The translations under genes and the position numbers were made by a program. Under the pieces are notes generated by a model that searched no databases, was not told the origin of the DNA, and saw only the letters and a program-made list of their open reading frames with translations. Below are positions 1-12,070 of a DNA stretch of 64,000 nt, piece by piece. This DNA is from Conus ventricosus (lineage: Eukaryota; Mollusca; Gastropoda; Neogastropoda; Conidae): assembly GCA_018398815.1 (NCBI GenBank), contig CM031609.1, positions 29,917,434 to 29,981,433 on the forward strand. The letters are read 5' to 3'. Position 1 is the first letter of the stretch. Each line of letters starts with the position of its first letter.

Positions 1-2059
1 CGGATTTAAAAGTGCCACGTCACTGTCGGCGTTTGATTGTTTGTGTAAAGGACGGAGTTGCTATCAGTTGTTCAAACCGTAAACCATCCTGTCTGTCTGC
101 CCTGATAGCTGTTGAGAAGATGGAGGGGCCGGCTGAGTGTGTATTTGCATGTTGTGTCCCCATGGGTATTTCCTGGATCCCAGTGTGTCACATAATATCG
201 CTTTTCCTTCTCTTTTCACTTTTTGTGTTTATTTTTGCCCCCTGTTCATTCCTTAGTTCTTCGTATTCTTCTCTTCTCTGCTCGGTTCAATGCAGAGAGT
301 TTCTGCAAAAAGTTTGAGTCACAGTAATCGCGGGGTTTTAAAAGCGACTTTGTCTCGCTTGCAGTGCCCCCCCTGCAGTTTTGTCGTTGACGTTGGCACG
401 GGGAATTCCACCTCATTCCCCCTTATGCCTGTGTTCTCACTGATGTCCTTTTTTTGTCGGGCTGTTTAGGTCCCTTCAGTCATGTCCTTGTCCGTATGTC
501 GTGGTCTCTGTAAACGTCGGCTGGTGATCACTTGTCTGTGGTGATAATGTTTTGTCTTTGTGTTTCTTCGGTGTACTGTTCGGGGAAAATTTCGCGCTGC
601 CTTTGGTTCCTGGATGTCAAACGGGGAAAGGTTTTTGAATTTTATGTTGGCAGTTCCGCTGGGTCCCTGGCTGTAGATGACCAGCCTGGAGCAACTGGTT
701 GGCGTGACGGCCGAACGGTAGCTAAAGCCCGTCTTTGCCGCCCTCTCTTGTCCCCTCTCCTTTCCTGCTGGCTGGTGTGGAAAAACGATGATTTTTGTTT
801 TTCACCTCTTTTTGGGAGCAGGAGGTGTCTGTTGGCCCCCGTGCAGTTGACTGCTGTTTCTGCCTTCATCGTCCGTCGGTAGCCTGTTCCTTTGATTTGG
901 GCAGTTGGGAAACCCTCCCCCTGCAGTGATGTCGGTCGCCCGTGAAGATGTGGTTGTGGAAAGAGGGCTGGGGAAAAGGGGGGGGAAAAATCGGCCAGGA
1001 GGTGTCTTTTTTCCATGAAGTGGGCCTTAAAAAAATGGCCCATTTTGCCCTGGTTCTGGGAAAAATCTATATTGCCTTGCTTTGTGGTGGGCCGGTCCTC
1101 TGTGCTGTTACGGCATTGCTTCACGAACCTCGGTCCTGGGAGGGAAATTTCCTGTCCCCCAAAACGAAGAACTGCCCAACAGTGGGCGGGGGCACGTTCG
1201 GGCCCGGGACTCCCTATTTGTAGGCACGTTAAATGTCATGCACCCCAACAAATGCCCGGAAATGAAATTTTAGAATGTCCGCCCGGGTTTCCTCATTGGA
1301 CAGTTCCCCCCTCTGTCGTGTTTTCATCAACGCCGAAAAATGTTAGATTGCGTTTTTTGGGTTTTTATTTCAAAGCTTCCCTTTTTCTTCCATACGATCG
1401 AGCGTGCAGAAGTTGACACTGTCGTCCAAAAGTTCGATGATTTTTTCGCTTTTTGCCCGCATTTTTCTTCCCCTTGCCTATTTTGGTGTGAGGCAAAAGT
1501 ATTTCTTCTTGCATCTGGAATTTTTGTGTCTATCAGTTTGTGATTTTGTGAATGGAGGGGGAAACCCATTCATCACTGAGCAAGTCCCCAGTAAACCCAG
1601 TTGCAAAACGTTTTTTTCTTAGGTCCGGGGTTCGCTCGACATTTTTAAAAAATTTCATCAACAAAGGGACGGCACAAAAGTACCCCAGCCACACGACACA
1701 GAAGCGCTTGCATGGGCTTCGTGTTCATGATTTTTGTTGACGACCGCACAAAAACAGCCCCTGCGGAGCTCGGGCAGGAACCTTTCTCTCACCTCGGCGG
1801 TCGGCGGTAAACTCCGGGGAAGGGGGAGAGAGAGGGGGGAGAGGAGGAGAGAGAGAGGGTTTTTCATGTAAAGTGAAATTTTCCCCTAAACACGAGACTG
1901 GATGTCTTGGTTTTTTCCAAATGTTTAAAAAAATTTATTGGTGATTACTGTGTTTACTTGGGTGATGGTCCCCACGACATGATTGTCTAAAATTTAAAAA
2001 AAAAGTAAAAAATAGGGGCCCCAAGGTTCAGTTTTTCTTCATTCTATGCCTTTGGAAAA
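1..2059. other. Noisy region with no supported gene
   Basis: I see no convincing gene here. The DNA is rich in short homopolymer runs, and the open frames on the two strands are short, overlapping and of low-complexity composition. A purine-rich run (GGGGAGAGAGAG type) lies near 1815-1860. The 500-1300 part has GC-rich sequence that could belong to an LTR or UTR of a retroelement, but no family motif is visible. Confidence 0.4.
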
Positions 2060-2129
2060 ACAAAAAAAAGCATAAAAATGGACTGGCAGGAACGTTTCGG
2101 AATTGTTCAGAAAGCAAGAATTTCATCCG

Positions 2130-3420
2130 TGTGTTTTGTGGTGTGGGGTTTTGTGTGTGTGTGTGTGTGGTGTGTGTGGTGTGTGTTTTGTGTTGTGTGT
2201 GTGTGTGTGGTGTGGCTCAAAAGTACAGCAAATAAGGGGGGTGTATTTCTTATTCCAGACGTGGTTTTTTATTTCGGGGATCCAAGTCCTGTGGAAAGGG
2301 AAATCGAAAAGCTCCCCAAGCGAATGACCAAAACTCTCCCACAGCCCCTGTCCCCTTTTCCAATAGGGAGTTTATATTACGATTTACCCCCTGTTATACC
2401 GGTTTAGACCTCACAGTTCAAAAACCACAAAAAAAAAACCCAAAAAACATTTTAACGTTCGTTAAAATCCACTCCCTTCCCTTCTCTCTCTCTTTCCACA
2501 CACCCACCACCACACCCCAACACACACCCCCCACCCCCACACACGCACGCAGCACGCAGCGCGCGCACCACAAAACCCCGGCGCGCGCGAGAACATCAAC
2601 GCACACGCGAAAATACACAAACGCGAGCGCAGACACAAACACTGCCCCCTCTTCCAACCCCCGTGCCCTTATCCTGTCTTTTCCCCGTCCTAAAGGCTTT
2701 TCATAAACTGTTTGTCTTTTTGTTTTTTGTACTATCTGTTTGTTTTCTCTCTCTTTTTTTTTCTCCTCTCTCTCTCTTCTCTCCCTCTCTCCCTTTCCCC
2801 CCTCCCTTTTTCGGAAAAACAGAAAATTTTCGGGGTTTCCCCCTAAAGTTTGGGCTTTCCCCCCCCCCCCCCCCCCAAAAACCAAAAAAAACGATTATCA
2901 CAAAACAAATGTGCGGGTTATTCGTTTTAAATACTATTTACTAACGTTTTCAAGGTAGCGGGGGGGAAGTACCCCGTGGCTGAAACTTTCCATAGAGTAA
3001 GTGGGGGAAAAAAGCGCGGACTAAACGGCCCCATATAAAAGGGGGGGTGACTAGGCTTCTTTTATTCCCGATTAACGTGCGTTAATTACAGGTTGGGCTG
3101 TCGAGAAGAGGCGCGCTAAAGCCGTTTAAAGGTCAAATTCCCCTTTAAAGCAATGTGGCAAAAGAATTTTCTTTTGGGTTTAATAATTTTTGTTCTGCTT
3201 TTTCCAAAAAAACGTGCGTATGCAGCAGCACCCAACAACACCACACCACACACCACACACACCTCCAAACAACCACACACACACCACAACACACACACAA
3301 CAACCCCAAAACACACACCACATCCACACCTCTCTCTTCTTTCTCTCTACCACACACACCACACACACACACACACACCACACACCAAAATATTTTTGTT
3401 TCTGCATGTCTTCCCCTGAA
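2130..3420. repeat. Cluster of GT/CA microsatellites and C/CT-rich tracts
   Basis: GT repeats with GTGG interruptions lie at about 2150-2215. A CA/CG-rich tract lies at about 2500-2640, CT and poly-C tracts at 2745-2878, and CA repeats at about 3235-3390. All open frames here (His/Thr-rich or Val/Cys-rich) are translations of these repeats and not genes. Confidence 0.8.
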
Positions 3421-4500
3421 AGCCGGCTTGACAAAGTGTTTTTTTTGTGTGCAGTATTAGTTAGCTGGCCTTTACGCCCCCTGACAAAAAATGAGGCAAA
3501 AAATCAAACTGCCCCCCCTTCTCCCCCCCCCCATCCTCCGCCCGGGGCCCGCCCCATTTCAAATATTACATAGCCTTCTCGAAGTTCCTGCCGCGTGATG
3601 GCGCTGTTCAGCGCCCAGCCGAACCAACACCGGTTTTCTTTCCCCACTGACTCCCCGGGTAGAGGTGTTTTACTGCGCTGTGTACGTTTTTGGGTGTTAT
3701 TCTAATAAAAAGGCACCCGGTTTATGAAGAGAGGCTTCGCCATTGAACACCAAAGTTTTACCCTACTTGCATGTCAGGATTTGTTGAAAAAAAAAACGAG
3801 GTGAAGCTGGTCGTTGCCGCCAAAACGAAAAGAGTATTGCTTTCCTAGAAGAAAAAGAAAAAGAAAAAAGTGAAAACCCCGCTTTGGAAAGGGAAAGCTT
3901 CTTCAGGTTTGTTGGTTCAAGGAAATGAAATGACTTACCGAAAAGAGAGGCCCAAATTTTAATAAAGGGTTTTAATGTTTGAGATGCTTCCTTTTTAAAA
4001 AGCGGGGCTATGTTGATAAAACAAAATAAAAGACAACAATTTTATCAGCGTTGATTTTTGGCGCGGCTTGGACGGCTTTTAAACATGTTTGAAAGGCAAA
4101 AAAGCATCAAACATGGCGTTCATTTTTTCAGGGCGGTGGGCATGTTGATTCATATGTAGAAAAAATTTTCAGCTTTCAAAATTTTTTTTACCACTTCCAA
4201 ATTCCATAAAAGGGGGTTTTGCATTGTGAATGTATTTTTTAAAGTCAAAGGTTATTAAATTATGCAATGGGTAACGATTTTTGAAAGTTCTGGCAAGAAT
4301 AGATGGGTTTGGCAGGTCTTAGTAATCTACCCGTATGGGAGGGGGTGTGTGTGCCAGCACTATTCCCTTAATGCTCCAAATAACAATGAGGATGTACTAC
4401 TACTGGCGATTAGGCCCCCTAAAAACCCGGCCCGCAGTAACTGTGTAATCTGCCCAAAACCAGTTGCAAACCCGGTTGAGAAAAAGGAGCACCGCGAATA
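3421..4500. other. No gene seen
   Basis: AT-rich noisy sequence with short A and T runs. There are no long open frames, no RNA gene and no repeat structure that I can support. A 79-codon frame at 4262-4501 has no recognisable motif. Confidence 0.35.
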
Positions 4501-4563
4501 GGTCAAACGTTCCTGTAGAACGTTTGACCTAAATTTCGTCTTTTAAACTGGTCAAACGTTCCT
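4501..4563. repeat. Perfect 12-bp hairpin followed by a direct repeat of one arm
   Basis: The arms GGTCAAACGTTC (4501-4512) and GAACGTTTGACC (4518-4529) are perfect inverted repeats around a 5-base loop. The arm sequence GGTCAAACGTTCCT recurs directly at 4550-4563. This could be the end of a foldback element or a cruciform-forming site. Its origin is unknown. Confidence 0.6.
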
Positions 4564-4639
4564 ACAAGAAACGGGTTTGGGCCCAGTTGTGGCCTTCAGT
4601 CACAAAGCAAGTGGCCCCAGTTCCACTTTGAGACCTTTT

Positions 4640-4890
4640 AGCTTACCCCCAGGTTTTCCCAGTCACCCCAAGTCACCCAAGTCACCCCCAAATCCTTAAT
4701 TAAGTTTTTAATAGTTACCCAAGTTTAATTTTGTTTTTAATTAAGTTACTCAAGTTTTTAATAAGTTTTGATTAAATTACCCATCCTTAATTTGTTTTTA
4801 ATCAAATCACCCCCGTTCTTTAAATTTGTCTTAATTAAGTTTAATTAATTTACTCAAGTTTTAAAAAAAGTTCTTTATTGTCATCCTTAG
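4640..4890. repeat. Degenerate AT-rich minisatellite, unit about 30 bp
   Basis: Successive blocks share the pattern TTAATTAAGTTTTTAAT followed by TTACCCAAGT or TTACTCAAGT, at roughly 30-bp spacing. A GTCACCCAA-type repeat leads into it at 4655-4685. Units are diverged and the region is noisy, so the exact period is uncertain. Confidence 0.55.
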
Positions 4891-7800
4891 TTATCTTTAA
4901 GCCAAACCAAATTTTTTTTTTGTATCTTAGAAAAAACAATTTTGTTTTTATCTTAAATTTAGATGTCAATATAGTAACCACGCCTAAAAAAGTTTCATCG
5001 TTGAGGATGTCTTGCTCAGCGTTCTCTGCATAAATCTTAAAGAAGTTTTACTCCAGCACCCCCATTTTTACAATTTGGTCTTGGAAATGTCTTTTTAGAT
5101 CCCTGTCTTTTTTATTTTACACCCTATTTTATAATAGCCATGTTTTTTTTTAAAAAAATTTAAAAAATTAAGTTCTTAAAATATTATCATTGAAATGGTC
5201 AAAATGATTTTTGTTTTTGCGGTGCTGGCGGTGTTGTTTTTTGTATTTAGCGGGTTTAGTTTTTTTTTTTATTGCTTTTTTTTCGGTGCTTTTTGGGTTT
5301 TTTTTTTATAACGTAAAAACGCCCCGAGCGCAAGGGCGCAAAAATGGCAAAATTTTTTGTTCAATATTCCAGAAAGACTTTGGTGCTGTAGGCCTTTTAA
5401 TCACCCGGGGTTTTTATGCCGGATTGAATTTAACTTGTTCTGGCGTTGGCGGGGGTTAGTTTTCATTATGGTTTTTTTCTGTACATTAAATTTTTTTTGT
5501 CGTTCCACTTGCTATTTTCTTCCTGCTTTAAAAAACCCAGGAGAGGGTGCTTTTCATGGTCTCCCCCAATTCGTGTTTTTGCTGTTTTCTGGCTTGGTTC
5601 TTTCTCCACCTGATTCGGTTTCTGATTCTGTGATTTTCTGGCTCGGTCATTTGAAGGGGGAAATAAAAACTATTGTTTTAAAAAATTATTAATCCCTGAT
5701 TAATGGCGATAACAAGTTCCCAAAATTTTGTTAAATCACATCCCAGAGATTAATGACTTTGTTAAAACGGATCTTTCGTTAATCATTCGTAAGTCTTGTT
5801 CGAAACAATGGGGGAAATCTATGACTGTTTAGTGTAAAACTAAGAACCGTTTGCCCCCACTTTTCACCCTTCTAGCCAGCTGCGCTTATACTGTTTTGTA
5901 CTTTAAATGTCTTGCGGCGAAATTGTTGAATTGTTCAAGTGAAATTTGTTCCGGGGGAAATGTTTTTTTTTTCCAACGCCCCCAAAGAAAACAACCTTCC
6001 TTTTGGGGGTAACAGCTTGGCCATAACTTTTGGGCATTTATGTTAGGAAGGTTTAGGTGCCTTGTGCTGTGTAGATATCATGTTCATGTTTTTTTTTTAA
6101 TTATAATTATTTTATTTTCTAAAAAAAGAGCACGAAAAAAACTGTTACAACTTGTTTACCCTTTGTGTTATTGGGGGGGCTAAGTGTAGGTTCCAATGCT
6201 TGGTAAAAGCTTGTTAAAATTAAACCAGCAGTCTTGGGAAATGACTTTGGGTTCGCAAAGTAATGCTTTTATTGAGTTCGTTTGTATGAAAAATTTTCTA
6301 GTTAAAAAAGGAAAAATTCCCGACAATATAAATTGTAAGAAAAAAATACATTTATAAAAATGGCTTCACTCGAATGATGATAGGGGGGCTGTGGTGAATG
6401 CGCTTGCTTTTTGCGGAAGTAATTTGCATTTAGTAAATGCGGGTGATGGGAGAGAAAAAGCCAAAGCTTGGAGCAACTGCAGCTGCACAAGCGCTATGAA
6501 AAGAGAGATTGAGCAGTTTTTTTTTTTAAAAACACACTGAAAAAAAAAGGGGCATGCAGCTTAACTTTAAAGATGTTGATCAAGAATAAAAACAATATTA
6601 TTTGTAACAGGCAAACCAAACGGGGCATTGCCCCCCCAAAATTCAGTGACTTTTATAACCCCTCAGAAAAACAAAAATGCAAGAATGGGTTTATTGTCGT
6701 TGGTAGCCCTTTTGTATTTTTTTCCCATAATATTGGCTGAGTAAAAATGAAAAAAATCTTTATTCCCAAAAGGGGATTTGGGGGGAAAAACGCAATTTTA
6801 AAAAACTAAACCAAGCAGTGGGTCAGTGAAAAAACAGCAAAAGAAAGGTTATCTAAAAAAGGTTTGGAATTTTTTTTACCAGGTAGACGAATACAGAGAC
6901 ACACTTTGTCAATAAATCCAAAAGAACCCATCAAAAGGATCTTCTATATTTACCCCCTTGTACGATAACGAAAAAAATTTAAGTACGCATCACAGTCATT
7001 GACAAGCTTCAAGATAAAAGATGGGAAAACCCTTAACACAAAAGGTGCTTTTGGTTGCTGTTGCCATAAAATGATTTTCAAGGGCCCCCTTTAAATTATC
7101 CCGCATGATTCAAAGTCGATGGGGAAAGAATTTAAGGCCAAATGAATCAATTTTGTTGCTAGAGTTTTCATTAAAGGGCTTCGGGAGTTACGATACAGGT
7201 TTGTTGAAAAAATTTAACAAACGTTTGCTGAAAGCTTTTTTTCCTACCCGTATCACAGGAGTGATTTACATTTTTCCCCAACAAGAATGGGTCAGAAGAC
7301 TGCCCAGTTTTGGCGCAGGGAAAAATGAAGAATTTAAAGGACTAAAAACCCGTAAAGCAATCAAAAGAAAAAAAGTAAATGTTGTTGAAGTAGAGTCTTC
7401 ATTCCCGGGAAATTTTACCCTTTGGTTTAAAAGTAAGGACCTTTATTTCCGGGGAAGAGAAGGGGCACTGCATAGGGCAAAAGATCCAGTTTGGGTTGAC
7501 CCCTATGAAATAAAGAAAAGAAAAATGAATCGCCCCTGTATTTTTTTCGAGAAATGAACAACAAAACAACCCGCTCCTCAAAAAATTTTTGTGAAGGAAG
7601 AACGCAGATAATCCACCGAACAGTCGCTTTAATTTAAATTTTCGTAAATATTTTTTGGTTTTTTAAAAAGGAAGGCCAAAAGGAAGTGCAGAACAAACAA
7701 GAATGGTAAAGGAAGAGACCCTTTAAAATGATAAAAGGGAAACATTTCATGCGGTAATGCTATTAAAGGAAACATTTTCGGGTTAAATCAATGCATCTAA

Positions 7801-10499
7801 ATATCCCGATCACCTAAACTCAAACCCCAAATTGGGGGAAAAAGAATTCTTGAAATAATAAAAAAATTCGGGCGCATCAAGCAAACATGGAAGATTTAAA
7901 TGAATTGGATGAAGCTTGATTGATCTTTAACAAAATTGTGAAAAAATTAACCCCATGTTTATGCGGTCTCTAGGCCCGATTGCTATGAAAATCTGGTTAA
8001 CAAATACTCGTTTTGTGTTTTTTTATTAACGTTCTTTGTTACAATGTTGTGTTTTTTTATGTAGATTGTCGGTTTTACGTTGTCTGTGAAAAGTTTATTT
8101 CCAAACAATGTTTTTGTAGTTGTCATGGTATGTTTTACTGCAAAGCTGCGAGTTTCCCTTTGTTTTTTAAAGATTTTTTTTCCCGGTCGAAATACTGTAC
8201 ATTTTGGGCCCTTTAAACCCAAAAAATCTTGTCCCTTTCCGATAATTTATCCTTCATCTTCCCAAAACCCTTTTTATTAGTATTGAAAGAAGGCGAATTT
8301 TTGGTAAACGGAGTTCATCCCTTGCATGCCCTTTGCTACTTTAATTCCATGTCTTTTAGATGTCTTCAGTGGGATTCTTTAAAAAAACTGCGTTCTGTGT
8401 AAAGTACTTTTGGGCTCAGGATTCGAGGGCTTAAAGGTCATAAAGAAAATCTAACATTAAAAGCTTTTTATAATTTAAAACAGTAACCATAAATAAGGTT
8501 TGTTAATTTGATTTTTTTTTTTCATCATTTTGCCAAAAAGCTGATCTGAAAAACTTCTAAAGTCCTGATAATTAGGTTTTTAAATTAGCTTAATTGCTTT
8601 GTTTCTTTGGGAAATCGAATCTTTACGCTTGTGCGGAATTTTTCCTTTGTCTTTTCCCCAAAAAGCTGTTGTTCATAGCTTGAAAAAGTCTTTTTCTGAA
8701 GCATCTGTGGATTTAGTTCTGAGATCGTGTTCTTCTGATGTTGGTTTCTGAACTGTTCTTGATTTAAAAACAATTATGCGATGAATGTGTCAACTTCAAC
8801 CCCGTTTTATAAAAATTTAGAATTTTGTATGACAGCATAATTTTTTTTGCCCCGAAGATTAGGGACAAGTTTAGGTGGTTCTTGGACATCTTTTGACTTT
8901 CTGCTGAATGGATAGTCATTATGCAGGTCATGGAGTTCCCCGAGGATTTCTAAGTCAAAATTCTAGAATGAAACCCGCGGGTTGATTTGGCGTCAAATGC
9001 TCACCCCTTTAAAGCTTTTTTAATATTATTCGTACGCCCTCTGTGTCTTTTAAAATTAGTAATGGGAAGTGATTTCGCATAGCCCAAACCCTAAGATTGT
9101 TTGCATCTTAAAAACATGAGATTGTTAGACCTTTTATGGGATCATAATATCTAGGGATTTGTTGTTTGTTTACGAAATTGATGGACGCCTTTACTAATTC
9201 CCCCACGAAATTCCGTTTTCAATCATTGAATCTTTGGGTTTAAATCGACATAAATCAATTGTACCCCAGTAAATTTTAAAGGAAAGCCCCCCAAAAACTC
9301 ATCCGGGGCAGAAATGTAATGGCAGGATCCGGGTTTTAAAAATTTTTTAAGGGCAGGTCTTTCTGTAGTTTTAAAAAAATATCCGCCAACAAACATGTTT
9401 TCACCCCTAAAGTAGGAGTCATGAATTTCTCCCATTTTTTTTAACTTAACTTCTGACGATCTTGACCCTTTGCGGGTTTAATCGAATCACTTTGTCCTTT
9501 CCTCTAAAGACTAAAAAAAAAAACCCCGGCCTTTGGGTGGAAGTGTATCTTATAAAACCCTTTTCCCCAATGTTCATGTACTATAGGGTTTTAAAGGGCC
9601 CTTTTTTTAACAAGGGTTGAGTAAAAAATATTTTTCTGTTTTGGGAGGATTTTAAAGGACATAGCCAGTGCTTAATAAACCCTTTTGTGTTGCATAGAGT
9701 AAAAAAAAAGGACATTTTTTTTAGATTAAAGAACAGGGACTTTCTAAAGACTGTGCAATGATGACACCCTGAAGGCTTTCGTCACTGTTTTCATTTTTAA
9801 GAGGGATTTCGTACATCGCAAAAAAATGAAAGAGATGGGAAAGCTTCCATGTCTTAGGATCAAACTTTATTTGAAGTTTGGCTTTTACTGTGCGTTTGTC
9901 CTCAAAAATTCCCCGCTTTTGGGGCCCTTGGGCTCTTATTTTTGGATTTTTTTGGCTTCTTCACTGGTTCAAAACCCCAAAAATCAAAAATGTGGGGCCC
10001 TGAGCCCTATGTTTTTGGGTTTCAGGCGTCATTTTTTTTTCAGAAAATTTTTAGATTATTAAAAAACAGTCTTTTCGCCTTTCTGCATGGTTTTAAAAAA
10101 GTTTTTCTGCGGGCCTTTGGGGCCCTTTTTATAAATTTTGGTTTTAAAAATAAACCCCACCCGACCGGAAAAAATGAACCCAAAATAAACAAATTGATGT
10201 TTATATAAGATCTTTTTTTTCGAGTTTTTGTGGCGTTTCCCCCTTCAAAAGGGAAACAATGATGATTAAAAGTCTGAGTAAAGAAATATGGGAATTTTGC
10301 ACCCTTTTCCGTTTTTTAAAAACTTTTAGATCGGGGGGGGGTGTAATTAGTTCTGTATTACAGTCTACAAAAAACTTTTACAATGTTTTTTATGTTCGCT
10401 CGCGGCTTGAAAGTGGAAATTTTTTTTAAAACATTTTCTACGAATTCTTGTTTGCCTGACTTTTGGTATGCTGTTAGTCAACTCATTGTTTTTTATCAA
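4891..10499. other. Noisy AT-rich region, possibly the continuation of PLV-like copy 1
   Basis: No gene can be named. Minus-strand fragments at 9223-9435, 8585-8773 and 7983-8222 have coding-like composition (rich in Lys, Asn, Thr and Glu, with few stops in one frame). They lie downstream, on the same strand, of the PLV-like genes at 10.5-13.4 kb, so they may be further genes of that element read through poor sequence. This is inference: no catalytic motif (for example of a DNA polymerase B) could be found. Confidence 0.3.
7105..7557 (+). CDS. Unrecognised 150-residue open frame in noisy DNA
   Basis: This is the longest uninterrupted frame in the noisy left part. The protein is basic, with a Lys/Arg-rich stretch around residues 85-93 and aromatic-rich segments such as GVIYIFPQQEWVRRL. 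I do not recognise it. Because surrounding frames are broken every 100-200 bases by likely errors, an open frame of this length with amphipathic composition could be a fragment of a real gene, perhaps of the neighbouring viral-type element on the opposite strand. It could also be chance. Confidence 0.2.
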   Translation: MIQSRWGKNLRPNESILLLEFSLKGFGSYDTGLLKKFNKRLLKAFFPTRITGVIYIFPQQEWVRRLPSFGAGKNEEFKGLKTRKAIKRKKVNVVEVESSFPGNFTLWFKSKDLYFRGREGALHRAKDPVWVDPYEIKKRKMNRPCIFFEK

Positions 10500-10838
10500 T
10501 GTGTAAAGCGGTTTGCCTGTTGGCGGGAAAACCTTTTGGAGTAAGTCAAAAGATTTTTGTTTGGTTCGCCTATTGTTGGGCTGTTTTGGCCCCTTTTTAA
10601 ATTTGGGACCAAAAATTTTTTTCCTCTTCCTTTTGGATACATTAAACAGTTATTGGGGTTTTTTTTGTTCTTCAAATGATCAATTTGATCTACACTAAAA
10701 GGAAAGGGTTACCCTTGAAGTTAAGATCTTTGGGGTTTTGCCGATAGTTGTCCTCTCTCTGGTGTTCGCGGACAGATGGGAGCCCTTGGGAAGGAAAACA
10801 AATAAAAATTGTTTCTAATTTTTTATGTTTTAAATGCT
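10500..10838 (-). CDS. Possible further gene of PLV-like copy 1, unknown
   Basis: Just downstream of the preceding minus-strand gene, two consecutive minus frames read as Lys/Asn/Pro-rich protein of even composition. One contains the segment NPNNCLMYPKGRGKKFLVP. They are separated by a stop near 10690. The similar composition and tight spacing suggest one gene broken by an error or mutation. I do not recognise the product, and copy 2 does not extend this far in the window for comparison. Confidence 0.25.
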
Positions 10839-10842
10839 TCTT

Positions 10843-11303
10843 TTAAACCAATTCTCGAAGGGGCGGAATGTTTGCCTTGCCTTTCATCGGTGCATTCTTT
10901 GCCGTTTTCTTAATCTCAAGGGCTTCGCCCCCTGACCCAAAAAGCCTTTCATTTTTTGCCCTTTTTCGCGGGGAGCGTTTAAATTTTGCAAGCAGTTTTG
11001 TTGCCCAAAAAGGGGGGGTTAAGTCATTAGAGGAAAAGGGAAAAGTTGTTGTTTAGTCGAGCCCCGGGCTTTAGATTTTCTTCATTTTTTGTTTCTTTGT
11101 CGATTAAAAAAAGCTTACATTACTTTAAATGGGGGTCTATTGTTAGTTTACTTGGAATTGAGAAAAAAGCATGTACAACGCTTGCCCCCACGTTTTTGGA
11201 TTTAAAAATTCTAAATCAAAATCATTCAGTGCTCCCTTTAAAAAAGCCTTTCCGAGCATTCCTTCAAAAAAATTCATTGGGCCTTCATATTTTTTTAAAC
11301 CAT
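10843..11303 (-). pseudogene. Conserved small gene of PLV-like element (copy 1 of the gene starting at 63704)
   Basis: The frame is a noisy version of the gene that starts at 63704 in copy 2, and here its end is visible (stop at 10843-10845). The C-terminal part is strongly basic, with repeated Lys/Arg clusters (for example KRSPRKRAKNERLF) and ends in PPLRELV. Basic, DNA-binding-like tails are common in virion core proteins, but no function can be assigned. At least two frame breaks lie around 11050 and 11170. The start ATG at 11301-11303 matches the position of the copy 2 start. Confidence 0.45.
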
Positions 11304-11429
11304 TCAGTCTTTCTTTTTTTAAGCCAACATATTTATTTAAATTAAAAAAAATTTCAAAGGCTAATTTAGAATCATATAACGGTCTTTTTTGCCCTTTGGC
11401 ATTAAAATAAAGTAAAAAACCCCTTTGAT

Positions 11430-12062
11430 GGGTTTTTACTGTGAGTGTTTGAACAGAGTTTAATGTTTTCCCTTTCTTTTTTTATGATTTCCTTTTTTTT
11501 CTGCTCGGCGTCTGGTGGGTTTAGAAAAAATTGTCCCCGCCTTTCTTTGAAGATCAAACTTTTTTCTTTTGTAGTCATCAAAATCGGCCTGTAACGATTT
11601 AAATTCTTCATCCGTGATGTTTGAGTCAACTAGCGCTTTATTTATTGTCAGTTTGAACGAGCTAAGTTTAGCTGTTATTAGTTGAACCATAGCTGTGTGC
11701 TTTTGGAGTTTAGTTTTTAATTTTTTGCTAGCAGCACCTACAGCTAATGAACACAGGCCAAGAGCTAAAGACAAACCACCTAGAGGTAAAGCCGCGGGTG
11801 CGCCTATGCCGTTGCTAAGAGACAACACTCGTTCTGCTGATAGAGCGCTTATAGTCGATGTTCCAGTATTAACATAGGTAACAGCATTAAAGGCAGCAGA
11901 ATACCTTCGTTTGGCTTTGCTGTATTTTGAAAGGTCTTGCTCTAGTTTTTGTTGCATTTGTGTAATGTTGTTAATCTGAAGGTTTTATGTTAGGCTTTCT
12001 ACTATCCCTTCTTTTGGCGACTCTGGCGCTGTAGCACATTTGGATAAACCTGAACAGACATG
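11430..12062 (-). CDS. Small membrane-associated virion-type protein of PLV-like element, copy 1
   Basis: The central frame (11460-11957) is open for 165 codons, whereas the same gene in copy 2 is broken. The protein has a helical N-terminal part rich in Gln, Lys and Arg. A hydrophobic glycine/alanine/leucine stretch follows (around GAPAALPLGGLSLALGLCSL), consistent with one or two membrane segments. The C-terminal half is predicted to be coiled-coil and contains a KALVDSNITDEEF helix cap. It directly follows the capsid gene on the same strand, so it is probably co-expressed with it. The N-terminal 35 residues and the last 25 are in other frames because of single-base indels near 11960 and 11540. 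I have seen this type of protein next to the same capsid family in other invertebrate genomes (recollection, not checked); its function is unknown. Confidence 0.55.
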
Positions 12063-12070
12063 CTTTTTAA

